From Paenibacillus naphthalenovorans (lineage in GTDB: Bacteria > Bacillota > Bacilli > Paenibacillales > NBRC-103111): a stretch of DNA of 64,000 nucleotides. The notes beneath the pieces were generated by a model. That model was not told where the DNA came from. It did no database searches and saw only the letters and a list, made by a program, of their open reading frames with translations. Shown here piece after piece: positions 1 through 9,364 of this stretch (the stretch's first letter is position 1; every line of letters starts with the position of its first letter). The stretch covers positions 84,454 through 148,453 of the forward strand of contig NZ_FNDY01000010.1 in assembly GCF_900099895.1 (NCBI RefSeq), given 5' to 3'. A program made the translations under genes and the position numbers.

Positions 1-644
1 TAATGGATTAGAAGCCCGTCTTCGCGGTCTACCCATTCCAGCTCAAGCTCCTCGGAAGCGGAGGCCATCTCTTTATAAAAATCAACTTGGCCTTCAGCAA
101 GCGTGATATCCTGCCCCACTAGAATGATGTGCTTCAAATGCGGCAGTTCCGCCGCAGGAACCCTCGAGAGCAAAGCAGGCGTCGTGATGATGGCAACCGC
201 TTCACTGTCCTCCAAACGATCCTTGACGGCGGTTTCCATGAATGCTTCGAAAAGCGGTCCAACGACAGCGCCGATTTTGATCGATCCCAGCAGTGCAAAA
301 TACAGCTCCGGCGTGCGCGGCATGAAAATAAATACACGGTCGCCCTTCCCTATCCCGAGCTTGCGAAGCACGTTGCCAAAGCGATTGGACTGCAGCTTCA
401 TATCGAGGAAAGTGTATTTCTCGTCTCTTCGGTCATCGCTGTAATACAGCGCTACCTTGTCTCTCCGGGTCGAATCGGCATGACGGTCAATCGCCTCGTG
501 GGCCATATTGACTTTTCCCGTATCCGACCAGGTAAACGTCTTTTCGACGGCTTCCCAGTTGAAGCCGGCACGCTCTTCTTCATAATTTTTCATATTGGAT
601 GATGATGATACGGGTGCAATGCTTTCTATATTCGCGCGGTCCAC
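1..644 (-). CDS. acsA: Acetyl-CoA synthetase AcsA, N-terminal part (runs off the window)
   Basis: AMP-forming acetate-CoA ligase, which activates acetate to acetyl-CoA in the cytoplasm. Only the first 214 or so codons are present; the gene continues left of base 1. The reverse-strand translation contains FNWEAVEKTFTW, then VNMAHEAIDRH and the GDRVFIFMPRTPELYFALLG stretch of the ANL superfamily N-domain. I chose the GTG at 644-642 because GGGAGG lies 8 bases upstream; an upstream ATG closes at once with TAG. It diverges from acuA-acuC, the arrangement of B. subtilis, where AcuA acetylates and AcuC deacetylates this enzyme. The promoter region carries a cre-like site, so carbon catabolite control is likely. 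Confidence 0.93.
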   Translation of the reverse strand, partial: MDRANIESIAPVSSSSNMKNYEEERAGFNWEAVEKTFTWSDTGKVNMAHEAIDRHADSTRRDKVALYYSDDRRDEKYTFLDMKLQSNRFGNVLRKLGIGKGDRVFIFMPRTPELYFALLGSIKIGAVVGPLFEAFMETAVKDRLEDSEAVAIITTPALLSRVPAAELPHLKHIILVGQDITLAEGQVDFYKEMASASEELELEWVDREDGLLIH

Positions 645-680
645 TACACATACCTCCCAAAATCCAGCTTACCCATTAAT

Positions 681-694
681 TTAAAACGCTTTCA
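681..694 (-). promoter_or_regulatory. cre-like CcpA operator
   Basis: Reverse-strand TGAAAGCGTTTTAA fits the catabolite-responsive element pattern TGNAANCGNWWNCA at all but one fixed position. It lies just downstream of the predicted acsA -10 box, so bound CcpA would block acsA initiation or elongation. CcpA itself is encoded about 4 kb away. acsA and acuABC are known CcpA targets in B. subtilis; the site here is an inference from sequence. Confidence 0.65.
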
Positions 695-708
695 TAAAGC
701 TCTATTTT

Positions 709-738
709 ATTATACCATAACCCTTTTTATTCGACCAA
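709..738 (-). promoter_or_regulatory. Predicted sigma-A promoter of acsA
   Basis: On the reverse strand a TTGGTC -35 box (733-738) and a perfect TATAAT -10 box (709-714) are separated by 18 bases. Transcription would start near 702, putting the cre-like site at about +8 to +21. Confidence 0.6.
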
Positions 739-793
739 TTTTTTGTTATGCTACTACGTAGTGAAGGTTCTGGAAGGGAGTCGGTCTGCACAG

Positions 794-1426
794 ATGGAAC
801 ATATCAAAATATATCATTCCCTGGTTATCCCGTATCAGAACACCGAGATGATCGTTGAGGGCCCTATACCGCCTGAACGGCTTCGCACATACTCCCTTCA
901 TCCGGATCTGGATGCGTTTCGGCGGCCGAAAGATCAGTGGGAAGCCTTGGTAGAAATAGCCGAACTGCCGGAAGGAAGGATCATTGCCGCACGAATCTCC
1001 GATCAAATCATAGGATATGTCACCTTCCATTATCCGGATGAGCTGGAGCGTTGGTCCGAAGGCGGGATGGACGATCTGATCGAGCTTGGAGCCATCGAGG
1101 TCGCTAACGATTTCCGCGGTATCGGACTGGGCAAAAAGCTGATCAAGCTGGCATTTGAAGGTGAGCAATTGGAGAACGTCATCACATTTACAACGGAATA
1201 TTATTGGCATTGGGATTTGGAAGCTACCGGGCTCACGGTCTGGCAGTATCGCAATATGATGGAGCAGCTGATGAAAAGCGTGGATATGGTCTGGTATGCC
1301 ACCGACGATCCGGAGATTTGCTCTCATCCTGCAAACTGTCTGATGGTACGCATCGGCAAAAACGTACCGTTGTCCTCTGTCGAGAAATTCGACCGTGTTC
1401 GGTTCCGGCAGCGGTTTATGTACTGA
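794..1426 (+). CDS. acuA: AcuA, GNAT-family protein acetyltransferase
   Basis: 210-residue GNAT acetyltransferase that in B. subtilis acetylates the catalytic lysine of AcsA and switches it off. Visible hallmarks are the N-terminus MEHIKIYHS, the block LHPDLDAFRRP, LPEGRIIAARISDQIIGYVT, the acetyl-CoA loop region FRGIGLGKKLI, and the C-terminus FDRVRFRQRFMY. The start at 794 matches the conserved family N-terminus, although the SD (GGAAGGGAG) is about 13 bases away; the open frame itself extends upstream to 743. It is followed 17 bases later by acuC. In B. subtilis acuB separates the two; no acuB is present here. Confidence 0.93.
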   Translation: MEHIKIYHSLVIPYQNTEMIVEGPIPPERLRTYSLHPDLDAFRRPKDQWEALVEIAELPEGRIIAARISDQIIGYVTFHYPDELERWSEGGMDDLIELGAIEVANDFRGIGLGKKLIKLAFEGEQLENVITFTTEYYWHWDLEATGLTVWQYRNMMEQLMKSVDMVWYATDDPEICSHPANCLMVRIGKNVPLSSVEKFDRVRFRQRFMY

Positions 1427-1443
1427 TGGAGGCGTGAAAAGTC

Positions 1444-2625
1444 ATGAATGCCAAAGCCTTGTTCATTTACGACGAGAATGAAACCGCATACCGTTTTAAT
1501 GACAGCCATCCGTTTAATCAAAAAAGATTAATTTTGACCGTGGACCTGCTGCGAAAAGCGGGGGCTCTGCCCCCCGAATCCGTCATTTCCCCCGGTAAAG
1601 CAGCGGAAGCACAGCTTTACCATGTGCATTCCAGGGAATATGTTCAAGCCGTCACCGCCCTTAGTTATCCGGAACCTGAACAGAAATGGCTGCAGCAAGC
1701 GGAAAAATACGGGCTGGCTACGGAGGATACCCCCTTCTTTCCAGGCATGAACGACATTACCATGGGCTTGGTCGGCGGGTCGATTCGAGCTGTGGACGCT
1801 GTCATGACCGGGGAAACGGTGCATGCGCTGCATTTGGGCGGCGGACTGCATCACGCCATGCCCAGCAAAGGGTCGGGCTTTTGTGTATATAACGATGCGG
1901 CGATTGCCATTGCGCATGCTAAAAGCGCTTACGGCAGTCGAGTACTCTATATCGATACGGACGTGCATCACGGTGACGGCGTGCAGTGGAGCTTCTATAC
2001 GGACCCTTCCGTATGCACATTCTCCATTCATGAAACAGGGAAGTATTTGTTCCCGGGAACCGGAGCGGTGAATGAACGGGGAGCCGACTCCGGGTTCGGG
2101 ACAACCGTCAATGTGCCGCTGGAACCCTACACCGAAGACGAATCGTGGATGGAATGCTTCAGCGAAGTGCTTGGCAAAGTGGCGGAGCAGTTCAAGCCTG
2201 ATTTAATCGTTTCACAGCACGGCTGCGACGCGCATGCCTTCGATCCGTTGGCACACATGCACTGCAGTATGGAAATATACCGGGCGATGCCGCGCTTCAT
2301 TCACCAACTCGCACATCAATATTGCGGCGGTCGTTGGGTGGCGCTCGGCGGAGGCGGGTATGAGATTTGGCGAGTCGTTCCGCGGGCCTGGAGCCTGCTT
2401 TGGCTTGAAATGAGCGAGCACGCGATCATCGGGCAGCTGGAGAAGGACCCGGAGCTGGCTCTGCCGTCTTCATGGCTTAAGGAATGGCAGCCCTACTGCA
2501 GTGAAGCGCTTCCTTCCACATGGCTAGATCCTGTAGAAACCTGGGAGCCGATACCTCGCCGAAACGAAATTACACAAAAAAATAGGCAAACCAAAGAGCT
2601 TGCCATGCTGTATTTGCCCAAATAA
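1444..2625 (+). CDS. acuC: AcuC, class I histone-deacetylase-like protein deacetylase
   Basis: Zinc-dependent deacetylase of 393 residues, close to the usual AcuC length. It removes the acetyl group that AcuA places on AcsA. Class I HDAC signatures are visible in order: LHLGGGLHHAMPSKGSGFC (tandem active-site histidines), YIDTDVHHGDGVQ (zinc-ligand Asp/His), SIHETGKYLFPGTG, and the closing VALGGGGYE. SD GGAGG lies upstream of the ATG, and acuA ends only 17 bases before it, so the two are almost certainly one operon. A terminator follows. Confidence 0.95.
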   Translation: MNAKALFIYDENETAYRFNDSHPFNQKRLILTVDLLRKAGALPPESVISPGKAAEAQLYHVHSREYVQAVTALSYPEPEQKWLQQAEKYGLATEDTPFFPGMNDITMGLVGGSIRAVDAVMTGETVHALHLGGGLHHAMPSKGSGFCVYNDAAIAIAHAKSAYGSRVLYIDTDVHHGDGVQWSFYTDPSVCTFSIHETGKYLFPGTGAVNERGADSGFGTTVNVPLEPYTEDESWMECFSEVLGKVAEQFKPDLIVSQHGCDAHAFDPLAHMHCSMEIYRAMPRFIHQLAHQYCGGRWVALGGGGYEIWRVVPRAWSLLWLEMSEHAIIGQLEKDPELALPSSWLKEWQPYCSEALPSTWLDPVETWEPIPRRNEITQKNRQTKELAMLYLPK

Positions 2626-2667
2626 ATGTGCTGAACGGAAGATCGGCGATGATCCGCCGAATAAAGA

Positions 2668-2709
2668 AAAAGCCCGCTGACCTGCGACAACCGGTTCAAG
2701 CGGGCTTTG
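2668..2709. terminator. Bidirectional intrinsic terminator between acuC and glyQS
   Basis: AAAAAGCCCGC and GCGGGCTTT form a stem around a loop of about 22 bases, flanked by A and T runs. It can end acuA-acuC on the + strand and glyQS on the - strand, which converge here. Confidence 0.8.
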
Positions 2710-2713
2710 CCTG

Positions 2714-4099
2714 TTAAAATTCGATTTTTGATTCAAGGAATGCTTTCAATTCGCTGATCGGCATCCGTGTCTGCTCCATCGTATCGCGGTCGCGAACGGT
2801 CACCTGTCCGTCCTGCTCGGAGTCGAAATCATATGTGATACAGAACGGGGTACCGATCTCATCATGGCGACGGTACCGCTTGCCGATCGATCCGGCTTCG
2901 TCGTAATCCACCAGGAAATGCTTGGATAAGTCGGCAAATACTTTATTCGCCCCTTCCGAAAGCTTCTTGGACAGCGGGAAAATCGCCGCTTTGTAAGGCG
3001 CCAGTGCCGGATGCAGGTGCAGCACCGTACGGCTGTCATCCCCTTCAAGCTTCTGTTCTTCGTAGGCGTTGATCAAGAAGGCCAGCGTCACACGGTCTGC
3101 ACCAAGCGAAGGCTCGATACAGTAAGGAATGTAGCGCTCGTTCGTTTCTTGATCGATATAATGGAAATCCTCGCCGGAATGCGCCATATGCTGCTTCAAA
3201 TCATAATCCGTGCGGTCAGCGATACCCCAAAGCTCGCCCCATCCGAACGGGAATTTATATTCAATGTCGGTAGTACCATTGCTGTAATGGGACAGCTCAT
3301 CCTCGGAGTGATCCCGCAGACGAATGCTAGTTTCCGCCATGCCTAGAGACAGGAGCCAGTCACGGCAGAAAGAACGCCAGTACTCAAACCATTGCAGATC
3401 TTCCCCCGGCTTGCAGAAAAACTCCAGCTCCATCTGTTCGAATTCACGGGTCCGAAACGTAAAATTGCCCGGTGTAATTTCATTTCGGAAGCTTTTGCCG
3501 ATTTGGCCGATGCCGAACGGAAGCTTTTTGCGCATCGTACGCTGTACATTCTTGAAGTTGACGAAGATGCCCTGCGCTGTCTCCGGACGCAGATACACGA
3601 TGTTGGCGCTTGATTCCGTCACGCCCTGGAATGTTTTGAACATCAGATTGAACTGGCGGATTTCTGTATAATCCATAGCCCCGCAGTCCGGACAAACGAT
3701 GCTGTGCTCGGCAATCAGCTTTTCCATATCGGCAAAGGATAATCCGTCCACAATCATCTCGATCCCTTTTTCCGACAAAGCATTCTCGATCAGCTTGTCC
3801 GCACGGTGACGCACCTTACACTTTTTGCAGTCGATCATCGGGTCGTTAAAATTGCCTACATGGCCCGAAGCGACCCAAGCCTGAGGATTCATCAAAATAG
3901 CCGCATCCAAACCTACGTTATAAGGCGATTCTTGAATAAACTTTTTCCACCATGCGCGTTTGATGTTGTTTTTGAGCTCCACTCCCAGTGGACCGTAATC
4001 CCAAGTGTTCGCGAGGCCTCCGTAAATTTCGGAGCCGGGAAAAATAAACCCTCTGTGCTTTGCCAGAGCGACAATTTGATCCATTGTTACCGATGACAT
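2714..4099 (-). CDS. glyQS: Glycyl-tRNA synthetase, single-chain homodimer type
   Basis: 461-residue class II aminoacyl-tRNA synthetase that charges tRNA-Gly. The N-terminus carries [17 protein letters not shown] and [13 protein letters not shown]; class II motif 2 is in [21 protein letters not shown], followed by [14 protein letters not shown] and the C-terminal anticodon-binding region. This is the single-chain type found in many Firmicutes, not the alpha2beta2 form. The ATG has a GGAGAG SD. Only 46 bases separate it from the next gene upstream on the same strand, so there is no room for a T-box leader between them; any control would act further upstream. Confidence 0.97.
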   Translation of the reverse strand: MSSVTMDQIVALAKHRGFIFPGSEIYGGLANTWDYGPLGVELKNNIKRAWWKKFIQESPYNVGLDAAILMNPQAWVASGHVGNFNDPMIDCKKCKVRHRADKLIENALSEKGIEMIVDGLSFADMEKLIAEHSIVCPDCGAMDYTEIRQFNLMFKTFQGVTESSANIVYLRPETAQGIFVNFKNVQRTMRKKLPFGIGQIGKSFRNEITPGNFTFRTREFEQMELEFFCKPGEDLQWFEYWRSFCRDWLLSLGMAETSIRLRDHSEDELSHYSNGTTDIEYKFPFGWGELWGIADRTDYDLKQHMAHSGEDFHYIDQETNERYIPYCIEPSLGADRVTLAFLINAYEEQKLEGDDSRTVLHLHPALAPYKAAIFPLSKKLSEGANKVFADLSKHFLVDYDEAGSIGKRYRRHDEIGTPFCITYDFDSEQDGQVTVRDRDTMEQTRMPISELKAFLESKIEF

Positions 4100-4145
4100 G
4101 ATTGAACGACTCTCCTTATCTATTTTAAAGCGCTGCGGCAGTTTT

Positions 4146-4850
4146 TTATTGCAGCCGCTTCAGTAATTGATCTACAATACGGTATGAATTCTCTGAAGCC
4201 TGGACGGTAAATTCCGCAAAGTTCACATGCGCCGAACCATCCGCTTTATCGGACATGGAGCGAATGACGACAAAAGGAACCCCGTTCATGGTGCAGACTT
4301 GAGCTACAGCCGCGCCCTCCATCTCCGTGCAGGCTCCCCCGAGCTCCGTGTACAGCTGCGCCACCGTTTCACGGCTCGCGATAAACTGGTCTCCGGAAAG
4401 CACACGCCCTTCTTTCACCCGTCCGCCGAATAACTCGCCGCTCACTTCCACAGCAAGCTTCCGTAAATGGTCGTCTGCGGCAAACAACGATGTCTCTTCA
4501 TAAGGTATCGTGCCCCGGGGGAAGCCAAGCGCCGTTACGTCCATATCGTGCTGCAGGCATTCCGTCGATACGACGATATCCCCCACGTTCAGATCCGGAT
4601 CTACCGCCCCGGCCACTCCGGTAAACACAATGGAGTCCACCCCGTATGTATCAATCAAAATTTGCGTCGTTACGGCAGCGTTTACTTTGCCCACACCCGA
4701 TTTGCAGAGCACGATCGGCCGGCCATGAAATTGTCCTTCATAGAACACCACGCCCGCCTTTACCGATTCGTTTACCTGATCCATATGGTTATGGAACAGT
4801 TCGACCTCTTCCTTCATCGCCCCGATGACGCCGATTTTTGAATAAGCCAA
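4146..4850 (-). CDS. mtnN: 5'-methylthioadenosine/S-adenosylhomocysteine nucleosidase
   Basis: 234-residue nucleosidase that cleaves the glycosidic bond of MTA and SAH, releasing adenine, for methyl-cycle and polyamine by-product recycling. The start has the family pattern [12 protein letters not shown]; the middle has [20 protein letters not shown]; the C-terminal part carries [13 protein letters not shown] and [13 protein letters not shown], which supply the ribose- and adenine-binding residues. A TTG start is supported by AAGGAGGA six bases upstream. It lies in one direction with ccpA upstream and glyQS downstream with small gaps. speA, whose pathway generates MTA, is also in this window but far away. 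Confidence 0.96.
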   Translation of the reverse strand: MAYSKIGVIGAMKEEVELFHNHMDQVNESVKAGVVFYEGQFHGRPIVLCKSGVGKVNAAVTTQILIDTYGVDSIVFTGVAGAVDPDLNVGDIVVSTECLQHDMDVTALGFPRGTIPYEETSLFAADDHLRKLAVEVSGELFGGRVKEGRVLSGDQFIASRETVAQLYTELGGACTEMEGAAVAQVCTMNGVPFVVIRSMSDKADGSAHVNFAEFTVQASENSYRIVDQLLKRLQ

Positions 4851-4886
4851 GCCAAGTCCTCCTTTACAAAAAGAAGTGGCTCACGT

Positions 4887-5900
4887 TTAGCGTGAAGCCA
4901 CCGAATTTCTTTGAATGATATCGTGAGGTAACGTAACCTGCGTCAGCTCCGAGGCATCCTTGGTTTCCTTGTTCATCAGCTTGGTCAAAAGACGCATCGC
5001 CACGGCGCCGATATCATACATCGGTTGAGCTACCGTCGTCAGCTGAGGCCGAACCATGGACGCCATCCGGATATTATCCACACTGATGACGGATACATCA
5101 TCCGGCACTTTCAGCCCGTTGTCCTGAAGCGCATGAATCGCGCCGATCGCCATTTCGTCCGTCGCCGCAAAAATAGCCGTAGGACGCTCGTCCAGCTCCA
5201 TGAAATATTTCGTGACCTCAAGACCTGATTCGTAACGGTAATTACCGATACGGACATAATCCTCACGCAGCGGAATCCCGGCCTCCTCCAACGCCTTCTT
5301 GTAGCCTTGGTAACGCGCATATCCGTTCGTCGGATCCTGCAGAGTTCCGGATATCATGGCGATTTGACGATGGCCTTTCTGAATCAGCAATTGCACCGCA
5401 TCGTAAGCGGCCTTCTCATGGTCGATATCGACCGACGGGATGGTCTTCTGTTCATCCGCCGTCGCGCAAAGCACGACCGGAACCGAAGAGGTCTTGAACG
5501 CTTCAATATGCTCTTCCGTGATAGCGCCGCCCATAAAGAGAAGTCCGTCAACCTGCTTCTCGAGAAGGGTGTTGATGACGCGTATTTCTTTATCCTTCTT
5601 TTTGTCCGCATTGCAAAGGATAATATTGTAGTGATACATGTTGGCGATATCTTCAATGCCTCTTGCGACCTCGGAGAATATCGAGTTGGAAATATCGGGA
5701 ATGACCACGCCGACGGTTGTCGTCTTCTTGCTGGCCAAGCCTCTGGCCACCGCATTCGGACGATAGCCTAAACGCTCAATGGCTTCAAAAACTTTCTTCC
5801 GTGTTTGCGGCTTCACGTTGGGATTGTTGTTGACTACTCGGGAAACGGTCGCCATGGAAACGCCCGCTTCTCTTGCTACATCATAAATTGTCACAGTCAC
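4887..5900 (-). CDS. ccpA: Catabolite control protein A (LacI family)
   Basis: Global carbon regulator that, bound to HPr-Ser-P, represses or activates genes through cre sites. The helix-turn-helix region reads [20 protein letters not shown], followed by the hinge helix around [16 protein letters not shown] and the periplasmic-binding-like core ([40 protein letters not shown]). The sequence follows Bacillus CcpA closely throughout. I chose the GTG at 5900 (MTVTIYDVA) because GGAG lies nine bases upstream and the family starts there; an ATG at 5906 or TTG at 5915 would add a few residues. A plausible target, the acsA cre site, lies in this window. Confidence 0.95.
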   Translation of the reverse strand: MTVTIYDVAREAGVSMATVSRVVNNNPNVKPQTRKKVFEAIERLGYRPNAVARGLASKKTTTVGVVIPDISNSIFSEVARGIEDIANMYHYNIILCNADKKKDKEIRVINTLLEKQVDGLLFMGGAITEEHIEAFKTSSVPVVLCATADEQKTIPSVDIDHEKAAYDAVQLLIQKGHRQIAMISGTLQDPTNGYARYQGYKKALEEAGIPLREDYVRIGNYRYESGLEVTKYFMELDERPTAIFAATDEMAIGAIHALQDNGLKVPDDVSVISVDNIRMASMVRPQLTTVAQPMYDIGAVAMRLLTKLMNKETKDASELTQVTLPHDIIQRNSVASR

Positions 5901-6025
5901 GGCCATTCTCTCCAATGTTAAAAATTATAATGCGATCATGTCATTTAGCCTTATCATACGACAAAATGCCTGATTTCGCAACGAATATAGGCTTAATCCT
6001 ATGTTCATAGTATCAAATTACATCA

Positions 6026-6056
6026 AAAAAAGCCAACTGCAGGGCAGCGGCTTTCA
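6026..6056 (-). terminator. Intrinsic terminator after the YgiT-like gene
   Basis: AAAGCC-A-CTGC pairs with GCAG-C-GGCTTT around a three-base loop, followed on the reverse strand by a T tract. It begins within the stop codon of the gene at 6054-6470 and insulates ccpA from it. Confidence 0.75.
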
Positions 6057-6470
6057 AAAATCGTGTACTGTTATGGCATGTTTGGCGATTTGAGACAAGC
6101 GTTTTCTAATATCATCCACCCACGGCCCGTCGTTAAGCGACTGGGCAAGAAGCAGCAAATCCAGCAGCTCGTTGATGCGTTCCTGGATGATGGCTTCCAC
6201 CGGATCGGAAGCCCGATTCTTATCCGTCACTTTTACCATCAGATGGGCGACTTCGCTGACCTCCTCGAATTGCAGCTGCTGCTTTTCCGGCTTGCTGCCA
6301 AGCGTTCCGATTAATCCGGTCAGCTCCGGCTTCACCTCGGGATATACTTCACTTCGGCTGCAAGCTTCACAAGAAAAAACAGGGACGTTTTCGATTTCAA
6401 CTTTGTTTTGATAAATCACGGTGCGGAGGCGGATACCCATGTATTCACCGCATTTGCACTGCTTCTGCAA
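6054..6470 (-). CDS. YgiT-type zinc-finger-like hypothetical protein
   Basis: 138-residue protein of unknown role. The N-terminal 60 residues resemble a YgiT/MqsA-type zinc finger: a CKCG pair at residues 4-7, then VEIENVPVFSCEACSRSEVYPEV with a second CxxC. The remainder is helical and acidic (VEAIIQERINELLDLLLLAQ) without a helix-turn-helix that I can recognise, so it is not an obvious MqsA antitoxin, and there is no toxin partner next to it. TTG start chosen at 6470 because AAGGAG sits eight bases upstream. It lies upstream of ccpA on the same strand, separated by a terminator. Confidence 0.7.
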   Translation of the reverse strand: MQKQCKCGEYMGIRLRTVIYQNKVEIENVPVFSCEACSRSEVYPEVKPELTGLIGTLGSKPEKQQLQFEEVSEVAHLMVKVTDKNRASDPVEAIIQERINELLDLLLLAQSLNDGPWVDDIRKRLSQIAKHAITVHDF

Positions 6471-6558
6471 CGATACCACTCCTTTATGACGACAGCCAAC
6501 CCTTTCTCCATAGGTTCAGATATTCTACCTTGGTTCAACTTTTCCTTCCGAAAGGCGG

Positions 6559-6972
6559 TTAGTAATATTTAGCACCGGAGAGCCGGCCGTACCAGCGCCG
6601 GACAAAAGGAATATAGAGCAGCAGCATGGCTAGTGCGGCTCCGATAGCGTCATTGCGAATATCCTTGAGATCGGGCGTCCGCCCCGGAACGAACGATTGG
6701 TGGTATTCATCGGTCACGCCGTACAGAACACAAAGCAGTATAACGGCAAGCTTAACTCCAAGGCTTAACCGCTTCGGACGCCATGCCCATAGATATGTCC
6801 AGGCCAAAATAAAATAGGCCGCAAAATGTCCCCAATCAAAGCCTTCCATCATCGGAACAAAGCGGCGGACGATGTCCAGCCAGCCGCCCACATCTTCCCC
6901 TGTCCGGGAAGACAAATAAAAAATGACCGCCATCCACAGCAGGGAAGGCAGCCATCGAATGAATACATGCAT
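6559..6972 (-). CDS. VanZ-family membrane protein
   Basis: 137-residue integral membrane protein with about four hydrophobic helices. Family features are IFYLSSRTG near the N-terminus, GHFAAYFILAW in the second helix, and VTDEYHQSFVPGRTPDLKDIRNDAIGA in the loop before the last helix. This last motif is diagnostic of VanZ-like proteins. The family includes a teicoplanin-resistance factor, but most chromosomal members have no known role, so no resistance is implied. ATG at 6972 chosen for a GGAG 10 bases upstream; the open frame extends a little further without an SD. Confidence 0.85.
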   Translation of the reverse strand: MHVFIRWLPSLLWMAVIFYLSSRTGEDVGGWLDIVRRFVPMMEGFDWGHFAAYFILAWTYLWAWRPKRLSLGVKLAVILLCVLYGVTDEYHQSFVPGRTPDLKDIRNDAIGAALAMLLLYIPFVRRWYGRLSGAKYY

Positions 6973-7011
6973 TCCGTTTTGGCTCCTAACTGCTATCAAC
7001 TTGCCGAAGCT

Positions 7012-7545
7012 TTATTTGCGGATATACCCGGCCAATACGTCGACGAACGTTTTCGTAAATGCGGGAAGATCCGGGGGCCTGCGGCCGGAGACGATATTCC
7101 GGTCCACTACAACCTCTTGATCCACCCAGATGGCTCCGGCGTTCTCCAGGTCGTCCTTAATCCCCGGGGTCGAGGTCATGGTATAGCCCTTACAAATTTT
7201 GGCGGATGCCAACACCCAGCCGGCGTGACAAATATGGGCAATCGGCTTCTCGGCAGCATGAAATTCCTTGGTGAGCCGAAGCACGGATGCATAACGGCGC
7301 AATTTGTCAGGGGCCCAGCCGCCGGGGATATACAAGCCAATATAGTCCTCGGAACGAACTTCATCCAGAGCATGGTCGGTTGTCAGCGGAACCCCGTATT
7401 TGCCGTGATATACCGTATTGGCTTTGGGACCGGCGAGGTGCACCTCCGCTCCGGCCTCCTTCAGCCGCAGCACCGGATACCACATCTCCAAATCTTCAAA
7501 ATCCTCGTCTACAAAAGCAAGCACTTTGCGGCCTTTTAATTCCAT
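7012..7545 (-). CDS. DJ-1/PfpI family protein (general-stress type)
   Basis: 177-residue protein of the class I glutamine-amidotransferase-like fold. It starts KVLAFVDEDFEDLEMWYPV, has the nucleophile-elbow motif AHICHAGWVLASA with the expected cysteine followed by His, and GLYIPGGWAPDKLR before it. Relatives include PfpI and the Bacillus stress protein YfkM; reported activities include protease, deglycase or chaperone roles, and which applies here cannot be told. A good GGAGG SD precedes the ATG. It is a single gene between the VanZ-like gene and ptsI, all on the reverse strand. Confidence 0.88.
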   Translation of the reverse strand: MELKGRKVLAFVDEDFEDLEMWYPVLRLKEAGAEVHLAGPKANTVYHGKYGVPLTTDHALDEVRSEDYIGLYIPGGWAPDKLRRYASVLRLTKEFHAAEKPIAHICHAGWVLASAKICKGYTMTSTPGIKDDLENAGAIWVDQEVVVDRNIVSGRRPPDLPAFTKTFVDVLAGYIRK

Positions 7546-7597
7546 CTTCGTTTTCCTCCCACAAATTTATGGATCGTCTCTTGCAACGGCGAGCGGG

Positions 7598-9364
7598 TTA
7601 ACAGCAGCCGCTTGCCGGCCAATGAGGTTTGGTTTCCTCCGCCAAATCAGTCTCCAGATAGCGGCCGAGCACCTTGATGACAGCGGAGCTGGACGTACAT
7701 TTGGACAACTCGTCCCATATGCCCTCGGTATCGCTGTATTTGCTTTGCAGCAAGCTGTTTTTCACCTTCAATATGGCTTGGACCGACATGCTTAATTCCT
7801 TAATTCCAAGCGACAGCCAGATCGGCAGGGCGCGTATATCCCCTGCGAGCTCGCCGCATACGCTGACATGCGTTTTGAACCGCTTGGCGTTATCTACGAT
7901 CATCTTCAGCATACGCAGCACCGCAGGATGATAAGGATCGTACAGATGAGCCACCTGTTCATTCATCCGGTCTACAGCCAGTACGTACTGTACCAAATCG
8001 TTCGTACCGATGCTGAAGAAATCAACCTCTTGGGCCAGCAGGTCGGAGATCATGACCGATGCCGGCAGCTCAATCATAATGCCTACCTCAACCTCCTCGC
8101 TGAAGGGCACTTTAGCTTCCCTCAACTCCTGCTTGGCTTCTTCCAGCAATTCATTTGCCCGATGCAGTTCTTCTAGGCTGCTGATCATCGGATACATGAT
8201 TTTGACGCTGCCGTAATGACTGGCCCGGAGGATGGCACGCAGCTGCGTCTTGAACAAATCGGTCCGGTCCAGCATCACTCGTATCGCGCGGTATCCAAGC
8301 GAAGGATTCTCCTCTTCGGGCAATGCCAAATAATCCAAATGCTTGTCGCCGCCGATGTCGAGCGTGCGGATCACGACCGGCTTCCCTTGAAGCCGCTCGG
8401 CGACCTCACGGTAAACAACAAACTGCTCCTCTTCTTGCGGGAAGGTGCTCCGGTCCATGTACAAAAATTCCGTCCGGAACAGACCCACGCCGGATGCCCC
8501 GTTGCGGATCACTAAATCCAGCTCCTTCACCGAGCTGATGTTGGCTGCAAGATTCATCTGCCAGCCGTCTTCGGTTTGGGAAGGCAGGTGCGCCAATTTT
8601 TGCAGCTGTTCCTGGATCGCCTTCCAAGATTCCCTTCGCGCTTCGTACTGCCGAATAATTTCTTCCTCCGGATTGACGTAAACGATCCCTTCATCTCCGT
8701 CGATGATAAGGTAATCTCCGTTTTGAATCGGCGTTTGCAGCTTTCCCTCAAGCCCAAGCACATAAGGCACGCTCATGGCGCGGGCCATGATGGCCACGTG
8801 CGAGGTTTTGCCCCCCATCATCGTAACAATCCCCATCGTTTGATTGACGTCAAGATGAACCATTTGGGAAGGAATTAATTCTTTAGCTACCAGAATATAC
8901 GGCTGATCCTTAGGAGGGAGCGTCTCTTCGAGCGCTCCGAGCAAATGCTTGAGCAGTCGGTTGCCGACATCCTTAATATCCAGCGCCCGCTCCTTCATGT
9001 AATGATCGTCCAACAGATCGAACATGTTGACAAATTTATCAATCGCTTCCTTGACCGCTACCTCCGCAGCCTTATACTGGCGCTGCATGATCCCTTGCAC
9101 TTCGCTCATAAAGATCGGGTCTTCAAGGATCGCCAGGTGAGCGTCGAAAATTTGCGTCTGCTCTTCGCCCAGTACACTGACGAACTCTTGCTTGATCTGC
9201 TCGATCTCCACCTTGGAATGATGGATCCCGTCATATAACCGTTCGAATTCATAAGCCAAATCCGCAACGTCGATCAGCTTATCGGGAAAGTCCCATTCCC
9301 ATGTCGGGATGACAAAAGCTTTGCCCATGGCAATACCGGATGATGCTCCGATTCCCTCAATCAA
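7598..9364 (-). CDS. ptsI: PTS enzyme I (phosphoenolpyruvate-protein phosphotransferase)
   Basis: 588-residue cytoplasmic enzyme that passes phosphate from PEP to HPr. Visible signatures are the active-site histidine in GGKTSHVAIMARAMSVPYVLG, the PEP-binding block GASGVGLFRTEFLYMDR, LDIGGDKHLDYL, and the C-terminal FFSIGTNDLVQY. I chose the TTG at 9364: GGGAGG stands eight bases upstream, and the codon overlaps the last codons of the EIICBA gene, giving tight translational coupling. In B. subtilis the order is ptsG-ptsH-ptsI; here HPr is absent from between them. Confidence 0.96.
   Translation of the reverse strand: MIEGIGASSGIAMGKAFVIPTWEWDFPDKLIDVADLAYEFERLYDGIHHSKVEIEQIKQEFVSVLGEEQTQIFDAHLAILEDPIFMSEVQGIMQRQYKAAEVAVKEAIDKFVNMFDLLDDHYMKERALDIKDVGNRLLKHLLGALEETLPPKDQPYILVAKELIPSQMVHLDVNQTMGIVTMMGGKTSHVAIMARAMSVPYVLGLEGKLQTPIQNGDYLIIDGDEGIVYVNPEEEIIRQYEARRESWKAIQEQLQKLAHLPSQTEDGWQMNLAANISSVKELDLVIRNGASGVGLFRTEFLYMDRSTFPQEEEQFVVYREVAERLQGKPVVIRTLDIGGDKHLDYLALPEEENPSLGYRAIRVMLDRTDLFKTQLRAILRASHYGSVKIMYPMISSLEELHRANELLEEAKQELREAKVPFSEEVEVGIMIELPASVMISDLLAQEVDFFSIGTNDLVQYVLAVDRMNEQVAHLYDPYHPAVLRMLKMIVDNAKRFKTHVSVCGELAGDIRALPIWLSLGIKELSMSVQAILKVKNSLLQSKYSDTEGIWDELSKCTSSSAVIKVLGRYLETDLAEETKPHWPASGCC

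Noticed and set aside
4100..4145. T-box leader for glyQS
   Set aside because: The gap to the upstream gene is only 46 bases and contains no T-box sequence or terminator/antiterminator pair.
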